Shown: positions 44,012 through 52,334 of the stretch, one piece after another | How positions within the stretch are numbered: the stretch's first letter is position 1 | Layout of the letters: each line of letters opens with the position of its first letter | Assembly: GCF_013032005.1 (NCBI RefSeq) | Contig: NZ_WQBE01000006.1 | Span: forward strand, 1-64,000 | Direction: 5' to 3' | DNA length: 64,000 nt | Source of the DNA: Ruegeria atlantica | Lineage (GTDB): Bacteria; Pseudomonadota; Alphaproteobacteria; Rhodobacterales; Rhodobacteraceae | Position numbers and translations under genes: made by a program | The notes under the pieces: model-generated | What the model saw: only the letters and a program-made list of their open reading frames with translations | Database searches by the model: none | What the model was told of the DNA's origin: nothing

Positions 44012-46464
44012 CCTTCATCGTCGCCCAATCGGATGCAAACGATGTTTCCGTTGTAGGGGGCAAGGCAGCTGCTTTATCGCATCTTACGCAGCATGGTTTT
44101 GCCCCGCCCGCATTTTTTGTCATTACCAGCGATGCATTCCGTATGGGGAAATCCGGTCCCATTGCTCAAAACGGTCTGCAATCGGCTTTGACTGCCGCGC
44201 TGCAAACACTCGGAACCGGGCCTTACGCGGTTCGTAGCTCTGGTAAGGCAGAAGATAGTGTGGAACACAGCCATGCGGGACAATATGAAACGGTTCTGAA
44301 CGTTTCGGGCGGCTCTGTTTTGAAAGCGGCCAAAAAGGTCTGGCATTCCGGTTTCTCTGAGACGGTCGAGACATACCGCGCGGTCAAATCCGGGGGCGAG
44401 GCCGAAGGACCCGCGATCATCGTACAGCGCATGATTAATCCAAAATCTGCAGGTGTCGCATTTTCCGCCGACCCGGTTAGCGGTCGTCGCGGTGTGGTCG
44501 TAATTTCGGCAATTGATGGTCTGGCTGAGCAGTTGGTTTCTGGTGAGACGGACGGGGAAGATTGGATCATAGGCGCGGATGACGCACCTGAAAGCGCACC
44601 GGATAAGCCTGAGTATTTAATGGTGAGTGACGCGCAGTCCATTGCAGCCCTCGCGCGTAAAGCCGAAGAGCTTTTCGGATTGCCCCAGGATATTGAATGG
44701 GCCATTGATGCACAGGGGCTTCATATTCTGCAGGCCCGACCAATCACAACGCCATTGCGCCCCGCGGCCTTGGCCGACACAACGCTGACGATTTTCGACA
44801 ACTCGAACATTGTCGAAAGCTATCCCGGTATCGTTAGCCCGCTGACCTATTCCTTTGCTCTGCACGTGTATGCTCAGGTCTACCGCGCGTTTGTCAGGTT
44901 GTTGGGCGTCTCCAAGCGTACGGTCGACCAGAATCCAACGGTGTTCGACAATTTGCTCGGGCGCGTGGATGGGCGTGTCTATTACAACCTGATCAACTGG
45001 TATCGGGCCTTGGCCCTGTTGCCGGGGTTTTCGCTGAACCGCGACTATATGGAAACGATGATGGGCGTGTCGGAACCCATGCCGCGCGAGGTCACGGATG
45101 CCCTTGCCCCACCCCCCTCGGTTGGTTGGCGCAGGATCGTGGAATACGCAAAGCTGGGCAAGGTCGCGGCTGGGCTGATCTGGCAGGCCATCTGCCTGCC
45201 ACGGACGCGGCGAAATTTTTATGACAGGCTGAACGGGGTATTGCAGGCGGGGCTGGACGTAGATGCGTCTAATTCGACCCAGCTTGCAACCGAATACCGC
45301 CGCATCGAAAGCACCCTGCTGGATCGGTGGGATGCCCCATTGATCAATGATTTTCTGTGCATGATCGCATTTGGCGGGTCGCGCAACCTGCTGCAAAAGT
45401 GGCTTGGTGAAGACGGCCTGACGCTGCATAATGACCTGATGATTGGCCAGGGTGACATCGTGTCAGCCGAACCTGCACAGCGCATTGCCCGGATCGGCCA
45501 TCTGGTGCGCACCGCCGGTATCACGGAACAGTTGAAAGCTGACGCGCGGCTGTCCGTTTTGTCCGCGCACCCACAGATCGAGGCTGAAGTTGAATCCTAT
45601 CTGGAAAAATTCGGAGACCGATGCACCGAAGAGCTAAAGCTGGAAAGCATCCCTCTGCAAGACGACCCGACAAGCCTGTTGCTGGCAATTGCCGCCTGCG
45701 CCGATCATCCTCCCGGCGGGCGTCAGGAAGGCCGTAAACCGGATTGGAAGGCACTGTTCCCAGCGAGCCCGATCAAGCGACATGTTGCGAAATGGATTTT
45801 GGGTTGGACCCAGGCGCGTGTGCGCGACCGCGAAAACCTGCGCTTTGAACGCACGCGCATCTTTGGTTATGCGCGCCGTGTGTTTTTGGGGATCGGTCGG
45901 GAATTTGCCGCGCGCGACTTGCTTGAAACACCAAGAGATGTGTTCTTTCTAACAACGCATGAAGTCCTTGGCGCGGTCGAGGGGTTCAACCTGTCGCCTG
46001 ACCTGAAAGGCATCGTTGCACGACGCAAAGCCGAAGATGCGGCCTCATCCCAACGCCCCGATCCGCCCGAACGGATTGAAATCCAAGGTCCTGCCATCGC
46101 GCCTGTCTGGTCTGATTCGATTGAGGCCGAAGCAGATGCCACACGGACAAAGTACGGAACGGGCTGTTCCGCGGGTCAGGTCAAAGCACGTGCGCGGGTG
46201 ATCCGCGATCCTCGGACCGAGGCGCTGAACCCCGGCGAAGTACTGGTCGCCCGCCACACCGATCCAGGCTGGATCGCCGTTTTCTCGAACGCCTCTGCCA
46301 TCGTTGTCGAACGTGGCAGCTTGTTGTCCCACTCGGCCATTGTGGCGCGCGAATTGGGTATCCCCTGCGTTGTTGGCCTAAAAGGGGCCACACAATGGAT
46401 TAAAGCCGGAGAAGTACTGTCTGTCGACGGGGCAAGCGGCGCAGTGGAGCGGTGCGATGCGTAG
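44008..46464 (+). CDS. PEP-synthase-like dikinase without PEP barrel
   Basis: An 818-residue enzyme with an N-terminal pyruvate-phosphate-dikinase ATP-grasp domain (about 1-250; VVGGKAAALSHL, YAVRSSGKAEDS, GVAFSADPVSG), a long middle domain and a C-terminal swivelling phosphohistidine domain with His775 (VERGSLLSHSAIVARELGIP). The TIM-barrel PEP-binding domain of true PEP synthase is missing. This three-part layout is that of rifampicin phosphotransferase and related small-molecule kinases, so the protein may phosphorylate a pathway intermediate. The ATG at 44008 overlaps the UbiA stop; the frame is open further upstream inside UbiA. Confidence 0.78.
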   Translation: MTFIVAQSDANDVSVVGGKAAALSHLTQHGFAPPAFFVITSDAFRMGKSGPIAQNGLQSALTAALQTLGTGPYAVRSSGKAEDSVEHSHAGQYETVLNVSGGSVLKAAKKVWHSGFSETVETYRAVKSGGEAEGPAIIVQRMINPKSAGVAFSADPVSGRRGVVVISAIDGLAEQLVSGETDGEDWIIGADDAPESAPDKPEYLMVSDAQSIAALARKAEELFGLPQDIEWAIDAQGLHILQARPITTPLRPAALADTTLTIFDNSNIVESYPGIVSPLTYSFALHVYAQVYRAFVRLLGVSKRTVDQNPTVFDNLLGRVDGRVYYNLINWYRALALLPGFSLNRDYMETMMGVSEPMPREVTDALAPPPSVGWRRIVEYAKLGKVAAGLIWQAICLPRTRRNFYDRLNGVLQAGLDVDASNSTQLATEYRRIESTLLDRWDAPLINDFLCMIAFGGSRNLLQKWLGEDGLTLHNDLMIGQGDIVSAEPAQRIARIGHLVRTAGITEQLKADARLSVLSAHPQIEAEVESYLEKFGDRCTEELKLESIPLQDDPTSLLLAIAACADHPPGGRQEGRKPDWKALFPASPIKRHVAKWILGWTQARVRDRENLRFERTRIFGYARRVFLGIGREFAARDLLETPRDVFFLTTHEVLGAVEGFNLSPDLKGIVARRKAEDAASSQRPDPPERIEIQGPAIAPVWSDSIEAEADATRTKYGTGCSAGQVKARARVIRDPRTEALNPGEVLVARHTDPGWIAVFSNASAIVVERGSLLSHSAIVARELGIPCVVGLKGATQWIKAGEVLSVDGASGAVERCDA

Positions 46465-47557
46465 CAGTGAAATCGAAGAAAAGGCGGATTTCGACCATAT
46501 CCGGTACGCCCAACTGTGGGAGGATGCGGGCGTCCTGACCGCCGCATTGGGTGATTGCACGGGGCGGACACTGGTGTCGATATGTTCGGCCGGAGACAAT
46601 GCGCTGGCCATGCTGACACTCGATCCCGCGCGTGTTGTGGTGCTGGATTTGTCCCCGGCTCAGATCGCCTGCCTCAAGCTCAGGATCGCGGCGTATAAGG
46701 TGCTGACGCATTCAGAGTTCATTGAGTTGACAGGCTCGCGCCCAAGCAAGCGGCGGCTTGCTTTGCTGAACCGGGTGTTGGAAGAAACCGATGCGGAAAC
46801 ACACACCTTCTGGCAGACCCTTGCGTCCGAAGTAGACAGACACGGCATCGGCGGCGTCGGTAAGTTCGAGCGGTATTTTCGCATCTTTCGAACTTGGCTG
46901 TTACCGCTGGTCCATTCGCGCCGCACCGTCGACGACGTGTTCACGCCCCGAACCCCCGACGCACGCGAGGTTTTTTTCGACACGCGATTCAACACGTTTC
47001 GATGGCGGTTGTTGCTGAACACTTTCTTCTCGCGATTCGTGATGGGGCGGATGGGGCGGGACAGCGCGTTTTTCGAGCACGTGGATGGAAGCCCGGCCCA
47101 ACATGTTGCTCGCCGACTGCGCCATGCCGGGGTCGCGACCGATCCATCGCAAAACCCCTATCTGCACTGGATTCTAAAGGGCACCCATGGCGACGCATTG
47201 CCGATGGCGTGGCGTCCGGAATATTATGAAACTATCCGGTCTCGATTGGATCGCCTCGATGTTCGCCTTGGCTCGCTCGAGGCCTTCATCTCGACGGGCG
47301 AAAAGGCCAGCGGGTTCAACCTGTCCGACATTTTCGAATACATGTCCCCTGAAACGTTCAAGCAGGTCTATGGGGCGATCCTGAGTGCGGCAGAGCCAAA
47401 TGCACGATTGGTCTATTGGAACATGATGGCGCCGCGCCGTGTACCAGCGGATTACCGGGACAGGATTGAAACCCTGACCGAAATCGAAACACAGCAGAAG
47501 GCCCGCGATCTGGCCTTCTTCTATTCGGATTTCGTGGTCGAAGAGGTTCGGCCTTGA
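46457..47557 (+). CDS. BtaA-like DUF3419 aminocarboxypropyl transferase
   Basis: A 366-residue SAM-dependent protein of the BtaA/DUF3419 family; known BtaA moves the 3-amino-3-carboxypropyl group of SAM to diacylglycerol in betaine-lipid synthesis. The opening YAQLWEDAGVL, the SAM motif VSICSAGDNALAML (40-53) and VVLDLSPAQ (61-69) are typical. A btaB-type N-methyltransferase is not in the operon, so the product would keep a free homoserine amine, or a different acceptor is used. It overlaps the dikinase by 8 bp and the next gene by ATGA. Confidence 0.85.
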   Translation: MRSSEIEEKADFDHIRYAQLWEDAGVLTAALGDCTGRTLVSICSAGDNALAMLTLDPARVVVLDLSPAQIACLKLRIAAYKVLTHSEFIELTGSRPSKRRLALLNRVLEETDAETHTFWQTLASEVDRHGIGGVGKFERYFRIFRTWLLPLVHSRRTVDDVFTPRTPDAREVFFDTRFNTFRWRLLLNTFFSRFVMGRMGRDSAFFEHVDGSPAQHVARRLRHAGVATDPSQNPYLHWILKGTHGDALPMAWRPEYYETIRSRLDRLDVRLGSLEAFISTGEKASGFNLSDIFEYMSPETFKQVYGAILSAAEPNARLVYWNMMAPRRVPADYRDRIETLTEIETQQKARDLAFFYSDFVVEEVRP

Positions 47558-48885
47558 CCATTCTCATGCAGATATTGCTGGCGGCAGGGTCGGTTTTGGC
47601 ATTGCTCGGCGTGATGATGGTCATCCGCCACCTGGCCAAAGCTGCAGGGCTGAACGCCGAAGTGCAGCGGAAACTGATGCATGTAAGCACGGGGCTCTTT
47701 GCGTTGCTGCTGCCCTGGATCTTTCCCGACCGCTGGCCGGTTTACATGCTGATCGCCGCCACAATGCTTGTGATGCTTGTCTTGCGCCTTCCTCGTTTTT
47801 CGAAAGGTCTTGGCGCGACCCTGCATGGGGTGGAGCGAACATCCTATGGTGACTTCCTGCTCGCGTTGTCGGTGGGGCTTTGCTTCCTGCTGGCCGGGGA
47901 CAACCTGTTGTTCTACATCTTGCCGATTGCGGTTCTGACCTTGGCAGACGCCGCCGCCGCGCTGGCCGGAACCGCGTATGGAACGCGGCGGTTCATTGTC
48001 GAGGATGGTGAGAAAAGCGTCGAGGGATCGGTCGTTTTTTTCGTGGTTACGATGCTGATCGCGATCGTCTGTTTTCTGTTCATGGCCGCCTTGCCACCGG
48101 CGAACACCCTTATGCTCTGCGTTATGGTTGCTGCTTTTGGAACCCTGGTCGAGGCCCAAAGCTGGCGGGGTTTTGACAACCTGTTCCTGCCACTCGGCCT
48201 GCTGATTTTTCTGAGCGTACACTTCGACAGTTCCTTGATTGAGCTGGCGACCATAGCCTTGGTTTTTCTGGCCTCGCTCGGCGGTTTCAGCATCCTGGGC
48301 GCAAGGCTGGGTCTTACCAAACATGCCACACGGGTTTACGTCATCACCGTTTTCCTCTTGCTGGCGGTCACTGCACTTCAAAATGCGGTCCTGCCTATTT
48401 TGGTACTGGCGACGCATCTTTGGGCACGGGTATCGACCCCCTGTGACAGCAAATACCCGGATCTGGATGTCGTGGCGTCTCTGGGGTTGTTCAGTTTCGG
48501 ATGGCTAGCGCTTGGCAATGCGACCGGGTGGAATGCCGTATCGTTTTATGGCCTCAGTGCGATGGGGCTGGCCATGGGGTTCAGCGTTCTGGCGCTGCGG
48601 GGCAAAATCCTTGCGATCCTTGTGGTGGCCACAACATTATTCTTAATCAGACACTTTGCTAATACGCTGAACCCGGAACCCGCACGCTGGGCCGAACCGC
48701 TGACAATTCTGGCGCTGCTTTCTTTAATCTGCATGACGGCCGTACCGTGGATCAGATCGCAGTGGTTTAAAAAAGATCGGGTTCTGAGGTTAACAGTATT
48801 GGCCCTTGCCCTTCCGTTGATCTATTACGCGTACTCCGTTGCGGGATCGATCGGTGCAGGTTTTTTTGCCGGAGTCGCGTCATGA
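47554..48885 (+). CDS. Phytol/dolichol kinase-like membrane protein
   Basis: A 443-residue integral membrane protein. Residues 1-230 match the CTP-dependent polyprenol kinase family (VTE5/Sec59/dolichol kinase): VQRKLMHVSTG at 37-47, Asp132 in TLADAAAALAGTAYG and EKSVEGS at 153-159. Residues about 240-443 form a second block of six or so membrane segments that I cannot assign. It would phosphorylate a lipid alcohol, or transfer a cytidylyl group as in the related CDP-archaeol/CDP-diacylglycerol synthases. Overlaps both neighbours. Confidence 0.72.
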   Translation: MTILMQILLAAGSVLALLGVMMVIRHLAKAAGLNAEVQRKLMHVSTGLFALLLPWIFPDRWPVYMLIAATMLVMLVLRLPRFSKGLGATLHGVERTSYGDFLLALSVGLCFLLAGDNLLFYILPIAVLTLADAAAALAGTAYGTRRFIVEDGEKSVEGSVVFFVVTMLIAIVCFLFMAALPPANTLMLCVMVAAFGTLVEAQSWRGFDNLFLPLGLLIFLSVHFDSSLIELATIALVFLASLGGFSILGARLGLTKHATRVYVITVFLLLAVTALQNAVLPILVLATHLWARVSTPCDSKYPDLDVVASLGLFSFGWLALGNATGWNAVSFYGLSAMGLAMGFSVLALRGKILAILVVATTLFLIRHFANTLNPEPARWAEPLTILALLSLICMTAVPWIRSQWFKKDRVLRLTVLALALPLIYYAYSVAGSIGAGFFAGVAS

Positions 48886-49727
48886 CCAAAGAGACAATCA
48901 AAACCGCTGATGCGAAGCTGACCGTTTACTTGAACGGCCCCAATTGGGAGGGCGTACAAGCGGCAACATTCGGTGACTTTTCATGCAAATCACCCGAAGC
49001 CGGTGCCAAAATTCTGGATACAGGTATAGAACTGGTCAGAAACGCAGGCATCGACCGGGTCATTGGGCCGATGTCAGGGGACACCTGGCACAGTTACCGG
49101 TTCGTCTCCTACAGCGACGGTTCCGCTCCGTTCCTGATGGAACCGACCAACAAAGCGCATGAACCTGAAGTCTTCCGGTCTGCGGGATTTTGCGAAATCA
49201 GCCGTTATTTCTCGGCCCGTGTAGAGTTGGAGGATACCGACACAGTGGCACCGCCTGAAAACGATGGTTTTGAGGTGGAAGCGTGGGATGGAAATGATCC
49301 CGAGGGCTTGTTTCACCAGGTGTTCGCGCTGTCTGCACAGGCGTTTTCGGAAAACGCGTTTTACAAACCGATTTCCGAGTCCGAGTTTCTGGCCATGTAC
49401 CTGCCTGTCGTGCCGATGATGAAGCGTGAACTGATCCTGTTTGCGCGTCGCCACGATGGCAATTTGGCGGGTTTTCTGTTCGGCATTCCCAACTATGCCG
49501 AAGGGCCCACCCCCAGTTCCGCGATCCTCAAAACCTATGCAAGCCTGGAACCGGGCGCAGGGCGGCATCTGGCCCACAGGTTTCACAAAGCGGCTGCAGA
49601 GATGGGGTGCAACACTGCCATCCATGCCCTGATCCACGACGACAATAAGTCCGCTGATCGCAGTGCGGCAGAAGGGGCGACTATATTCCGGCGATACTCT
49701 CTGTTTGGACGTAAGCTGAATGGCTGA
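48882..49727 (+). CDS. GNAT-like acyltransferase protein
   Basis: A 281-residue soluble protein of the GNAT fold in the YghO-like group: VIGPMSGDTWHSYRFV near 61-76 and FLMEPTN...FRSAGF follow that pattern, and the C-terminal half has a RRHDGNLAGFLFGIPNY strand typical of GNAT. It may pass an acyl or aminoacyl group to an amine, for instance the homoserine-type amine a BtaA-like enzyme would create. The acceptor is unproven. It overlaps the kinase gene by ATGA and the ligase gene by 8 bp. Confidence 0.7.
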   Translation: MTKETIKTADAKLTVYLNGPNWEGVQAATFGDFSCKSPEAGAKILDTGIELVRNAGIDRVIGPMSGDTWHSYRFVSYSDGSAPFLMEPTNKAHEPEVFRSAGFCEISRYFSARVELEDTDTVAPPENDGFEVEAWDGNDPEGLFHQVFALSAQAFSENAFYKPISESEFLAMYLPVVPMMKRELILFARRHDGNLAGFLFGIPNYAEGPTPSSAILKTYASLEPGAGRHLAHRFHKAAAEMGCNTAIHALIHDDNKSADRSAAEGATIFRRYSLFGRKLNG

Positions 49728-51141
49728 TTTGATAGCACATTTTGCTGCTGCGGTTGAACGGTTTCCGAACAGAACCGCCATAGTGGACGGCAAAGGCCGT
49801 CAGATCAGTTTTCAGCAACTGCACTCTCGCATGCAGAAACTGGCAGGCCGATGGCACGCAAAAGGTATCAGGCCAGGCGACCGCGTATTGCTGGCAATGC
49901 CCGTCGACGCGGACCTATATGCAAGCCTGGCGGCCCTGTGGTTGTTGGGTGCAACCGTTGTGCTGCCGGAACCGGCAATGGGACTGGCCGGTTTGCGCCA
50001 CGCTGCGCGGGCCACTTCGCCCAAGGCGTTTTGCGCAGCGGGCGTGTACTCTTTGCTCAAGTTTCTAATTCCAGAGCTTTGGAGGCTGCGTCTTCTGACA
50101 CCCAATGAAAGCCCTGGCTCGCCGCCCAATCATCAGATTCGGGCGGATGACACAGCCTTGATCTCATTCACCTCCGGAACGACAGGCCAGCCCAAGGCCA
50201 TCCCGCGCTCGCATGCGTTTTTAATGGCGCAACACGACGCCATTGCGCCCTTTCTAGAAAGCGACAAGGCCGAAAGGGATTTGGTGGCCTTTCCGGTGTT
50301 CACCCTGATCAACCTGGCCGCAGGGCGCACCACCGTTATGCCAAACTGGCGGCTGAGCAAGCTTGAACGCCTTGCGCCCACCCACTTGGCGGGCTGGATT
50401 CAAAAGCAGCAAGTTACTCGCGCCCTCATTCCACCCTCAATTTGCGAAAAACTGACCCAAACCCAAAATACAGGACAGTTGAACACGGTCTTCACGGGTG
50501 GCGGTCCGGTTTTTCCGGACCTTGTTGACACGTTGCGAACCCGAAACGGGCTTTCCGTGGTTTGTGTCTACGGATCGACCGAGGCTGAGCCGATTGCCCA
50601 CCTTGATGCCACAGATATCTCGGAACACGATCACCGACAGATGGCCGAAGGGAAAGGTCTTCTTGTCGGATATCCGGTTCCCGATATCATACTCCGCATC
50701 TGCGACAACGAGATACAGGTCGCCGGGGCGCACGTGAATGACGGCTATCTTGATCCCGCACATTCGGGCGAAAATAAAATCATAGAAGGCGCCGTCATCT
50801 GGCATCGCACCGGAGACGCCGGCACGTTGGATGAAGAGGGACGCTTGTGGTTGTGGGGTCGGGTGGGGTCTGAAATAGAAGTAAAATCGGGCCTGCTCTT
50901 TCCCTTTGCGATTGAAGTCGCGGCAAGACAATGGCCGGGTGTTGCGCGCTGCGCGTTGATCAACCCTGGGACAGGACCGACGCTATGTGTCGAAGGGCGG
51001 CGTGATCACCTTCAGGATTGGCGTAAATTCGCGTCGGATTTTGGCGTGCCCAATGTGATTTCAGTTCACAAAATCCCCATGGACAAACGCCACGCATCTA
51101 AAGTTGACCGCTCGGAACTTGAACGTATCGTTGCCCGCTAG
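49720..51141 (+). CDS. AMP-forming acyl ligase, OleC-like
   Basis: A 473-residue ANL-superfamily enzyme that activates a carboxylate with ATP. P-loop ISFTSGTTGQPKAIPRSH at 148-165, YGSTEAEPI, HRTGD and the C-terminal catalytic Lys461 (DKRHASKVDR) are intact. The segments FPVFTLINLAAG and GGGPVFPDLVDTLRTRNG, and the GYPVPDIILRI block, recall OleC beta-lactone synthetase, as opposed to ordinary acyl-CoA ligases; this is from memory. It is the last gene of the operon and overlaps the GNAT gene by 8 bp. Confidence 0.78.
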   Translation: MADLIAHFAAAVERFPNRTAIVDGKGRQISFQQLHSRMQKLAGRWHAKGIRPGDRVLLAMPVDADLYASLAALWLLGATVVLPEPAMGLAGLRHAARATSPKAFCAAGVYSLLKFLIPELWRLRLLTPNESPGSPPNHQIRADDTALISFTSGTTGQPKAIPRSHAFLMAQHDAIAPFLESDKAERDLVAFPVFTLINLAAGRTTVMPNWRLSKLERLAPTHLAGWIQKQQVTRALIPPSICEKLTQTQNTGQLNTVFTGGGPVFPDLVDTLRTRNGLSVVCVYGSTEAEPIAHLDATDISEHDHRQMAEGKGLLVGYPVPDIILRICDNEIQVAGAHVNDGYLDPAHSGENKIIEGAVIWHRTGDAGTLDEEGRLWLWGRVGSEIEVKSGLLFPFAIEVAARQWPGVARCALINPGTGPTLCVEGRRDHLQDWRKFASDFGVPNVISVHKIPMDKRHASKVDRSELERIVAR

Positions 51142-51280
51142 TGCAACACGGGTCGAAATCATGGCGAAGCACCTTCCCACTGAAATCCAAGTAATCTCCA
51201 ACAATTGCGACCGACCTTGGTACAGCGACAACGGACGTGTTCAAGATTTCTTTCTTTGGTATTTCGATGATTTGGTGAAA

Positions 51281-51357
51281 TGGCGATCCCTGAAGGACTC
51301 GAACCCTCAACCTGCTGATTAGAAGTCAGCTGCTCTATCCAGTTGAGCTAAGGGACC
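51281..51357 (-). tRNA. tRNA-Arg (TCT)
   Basis: Minus-strand cloverleaf: acceptor GGTCCCT/AGGGATC with one G-T pair, D arm AGCTCAACTGGATAGAGC, anticodon loop CTTCTAA with anticodon TCT, T arm GAGGGTTCGAGTCCTTC, discriminator G and encoded CCA. It closely follows the E. coli tRNA-Arg(TCT) pattern. Confidence 0.95.
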
Positions 51358-51378
51358 GCTGCGCCCTTCTTGCGGTTT

Positions 51379-51873
51379 TTACGGGCGGGGTTCAAGACCC
51401 AAGCGCATGAAGGCGCTGTTCGGGTCGGCCTCATACCCAAATATCGGTCCGCAATAGGTATACCCCAACGCCTCATAGAGTTTGCGCGCGGCATCATATT
51501 CCGTCAGATGGGTCGCACCCGTCTCAAGCACCAAGGCCGAGACACCTTCTGAACGGGCAAGGTCAGCCAGGTAGGTCATGATCACTCGCGCCAGACCACG
51601 GCCACGGGCGGCGGTCACGACATGCACTGATTTCACCTCAGAGGTGCCATCGGGCAAGGCTTTAAGCGCTCCGCATCCCAGCGGTTTACCCGCTTCATAT
51701 AATGCCCAGAATCGAATGCCGGGCTCTCGCAATGCATCGACGTCCAGGGTGTGGTTCGAGGTCTGGGGCGTGGCTTCCCAGCTATGGGCCAAATGCGCTA
51801 GAATGATCGGGCGCATGTCCTGCGCTCCGGGATCCACTTCGCGGATGTCGATCATTCCAAGGGTTTCGGTCAA
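51379..51873 (-). CDS. GNAT-family N-acetyltransferase
   Basis: A 164-residue acetyltransferase. The acetyl-CoA loop [20 protein letters not shown] and the following [23 protein letters not shown] are classical GNAT motifs A and B. The start overlaps the stop of the complex I subunit gene by ATGA, so the two are co-translated. Substrate unknown. Confidence 0.88.
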   Translation of the reverse strand: MTETLGMIDIREVDPGAQDMRPIILAHLAHSWEATPQTSNHTLDVDALREPGIRFWALYEAGKPLGCGALKALPDGTSEVKSVHVVTAARGRGLARVIMTYLADLARSEGVSALVLETGATHLTEYDAARKLYEALGYTYCGPIFGYEADPNSAFMRLGLEPRP

Positions 51874-52181
51874 TGGGTCCAGGGTGCCCGACGACCCGGG
51901 GCGAAGTTTTCACCATACCCACCTGCGCGTACGTTGGGCTTGCGCTTATGCGGTTCGCTGACCTGCGCATCAATCCCGTTGTCCTTGGCGTAATCCAACG
52001 CCTCTTCCTTGGTGTCGAATTTCAGGCGCACCTGGGTCTGCGTGTCGTTGGACGAGGTCCAGCCCATCAGCGGATCAACCTCGCGCGATGACGCGGGGGC
52101 GTATTCCAAAACCCACTTGCGGGTCTTGGCCATTCCCGAAGTCATTGCATTTCTTGCGGGCTGGTAAATCCGTGCGCGCAT
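51870..52181 (-). CDS. NDUFS4-family complex I accessory subunit
   Basis: A 103-residue ETC complex I subunit of the NDUFS4/18-kDa type found in alphaproteobacteria and mitochondria. Typical segments are [21 protein letters not shown] and [20 protein letters not shown], with [13 protein letters not shown]. It lies apart from the nuo operon, which is normal for this gene, and is divergent from uvrB. Confidence 0.93.
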   Translation of the reverse strand: MRARIYQPARNAMTSGMAKTRKWVLEYAPASSREVDPLMGWTSSNDTQTQVRLKFDTKEEALDYAKDNGIDAQVSEPHKRKPNVRAGGYGENFAPGRRAPWTH

Positions 52182-52334
52182 GTCGCCTCTCCGTACTCAC
52201 TTGGCTAGGGATGTTTATGCGTCAGGCAGGCGGCGCGGACAAGTCCGCAATTGTCGCAATTTCGGCAATTGGAAATGCCCCCTTGAACAAGAACAAAAAC
52301 AGATCAAAATCAGGCGCGAAAGGAATCTTCCCCT

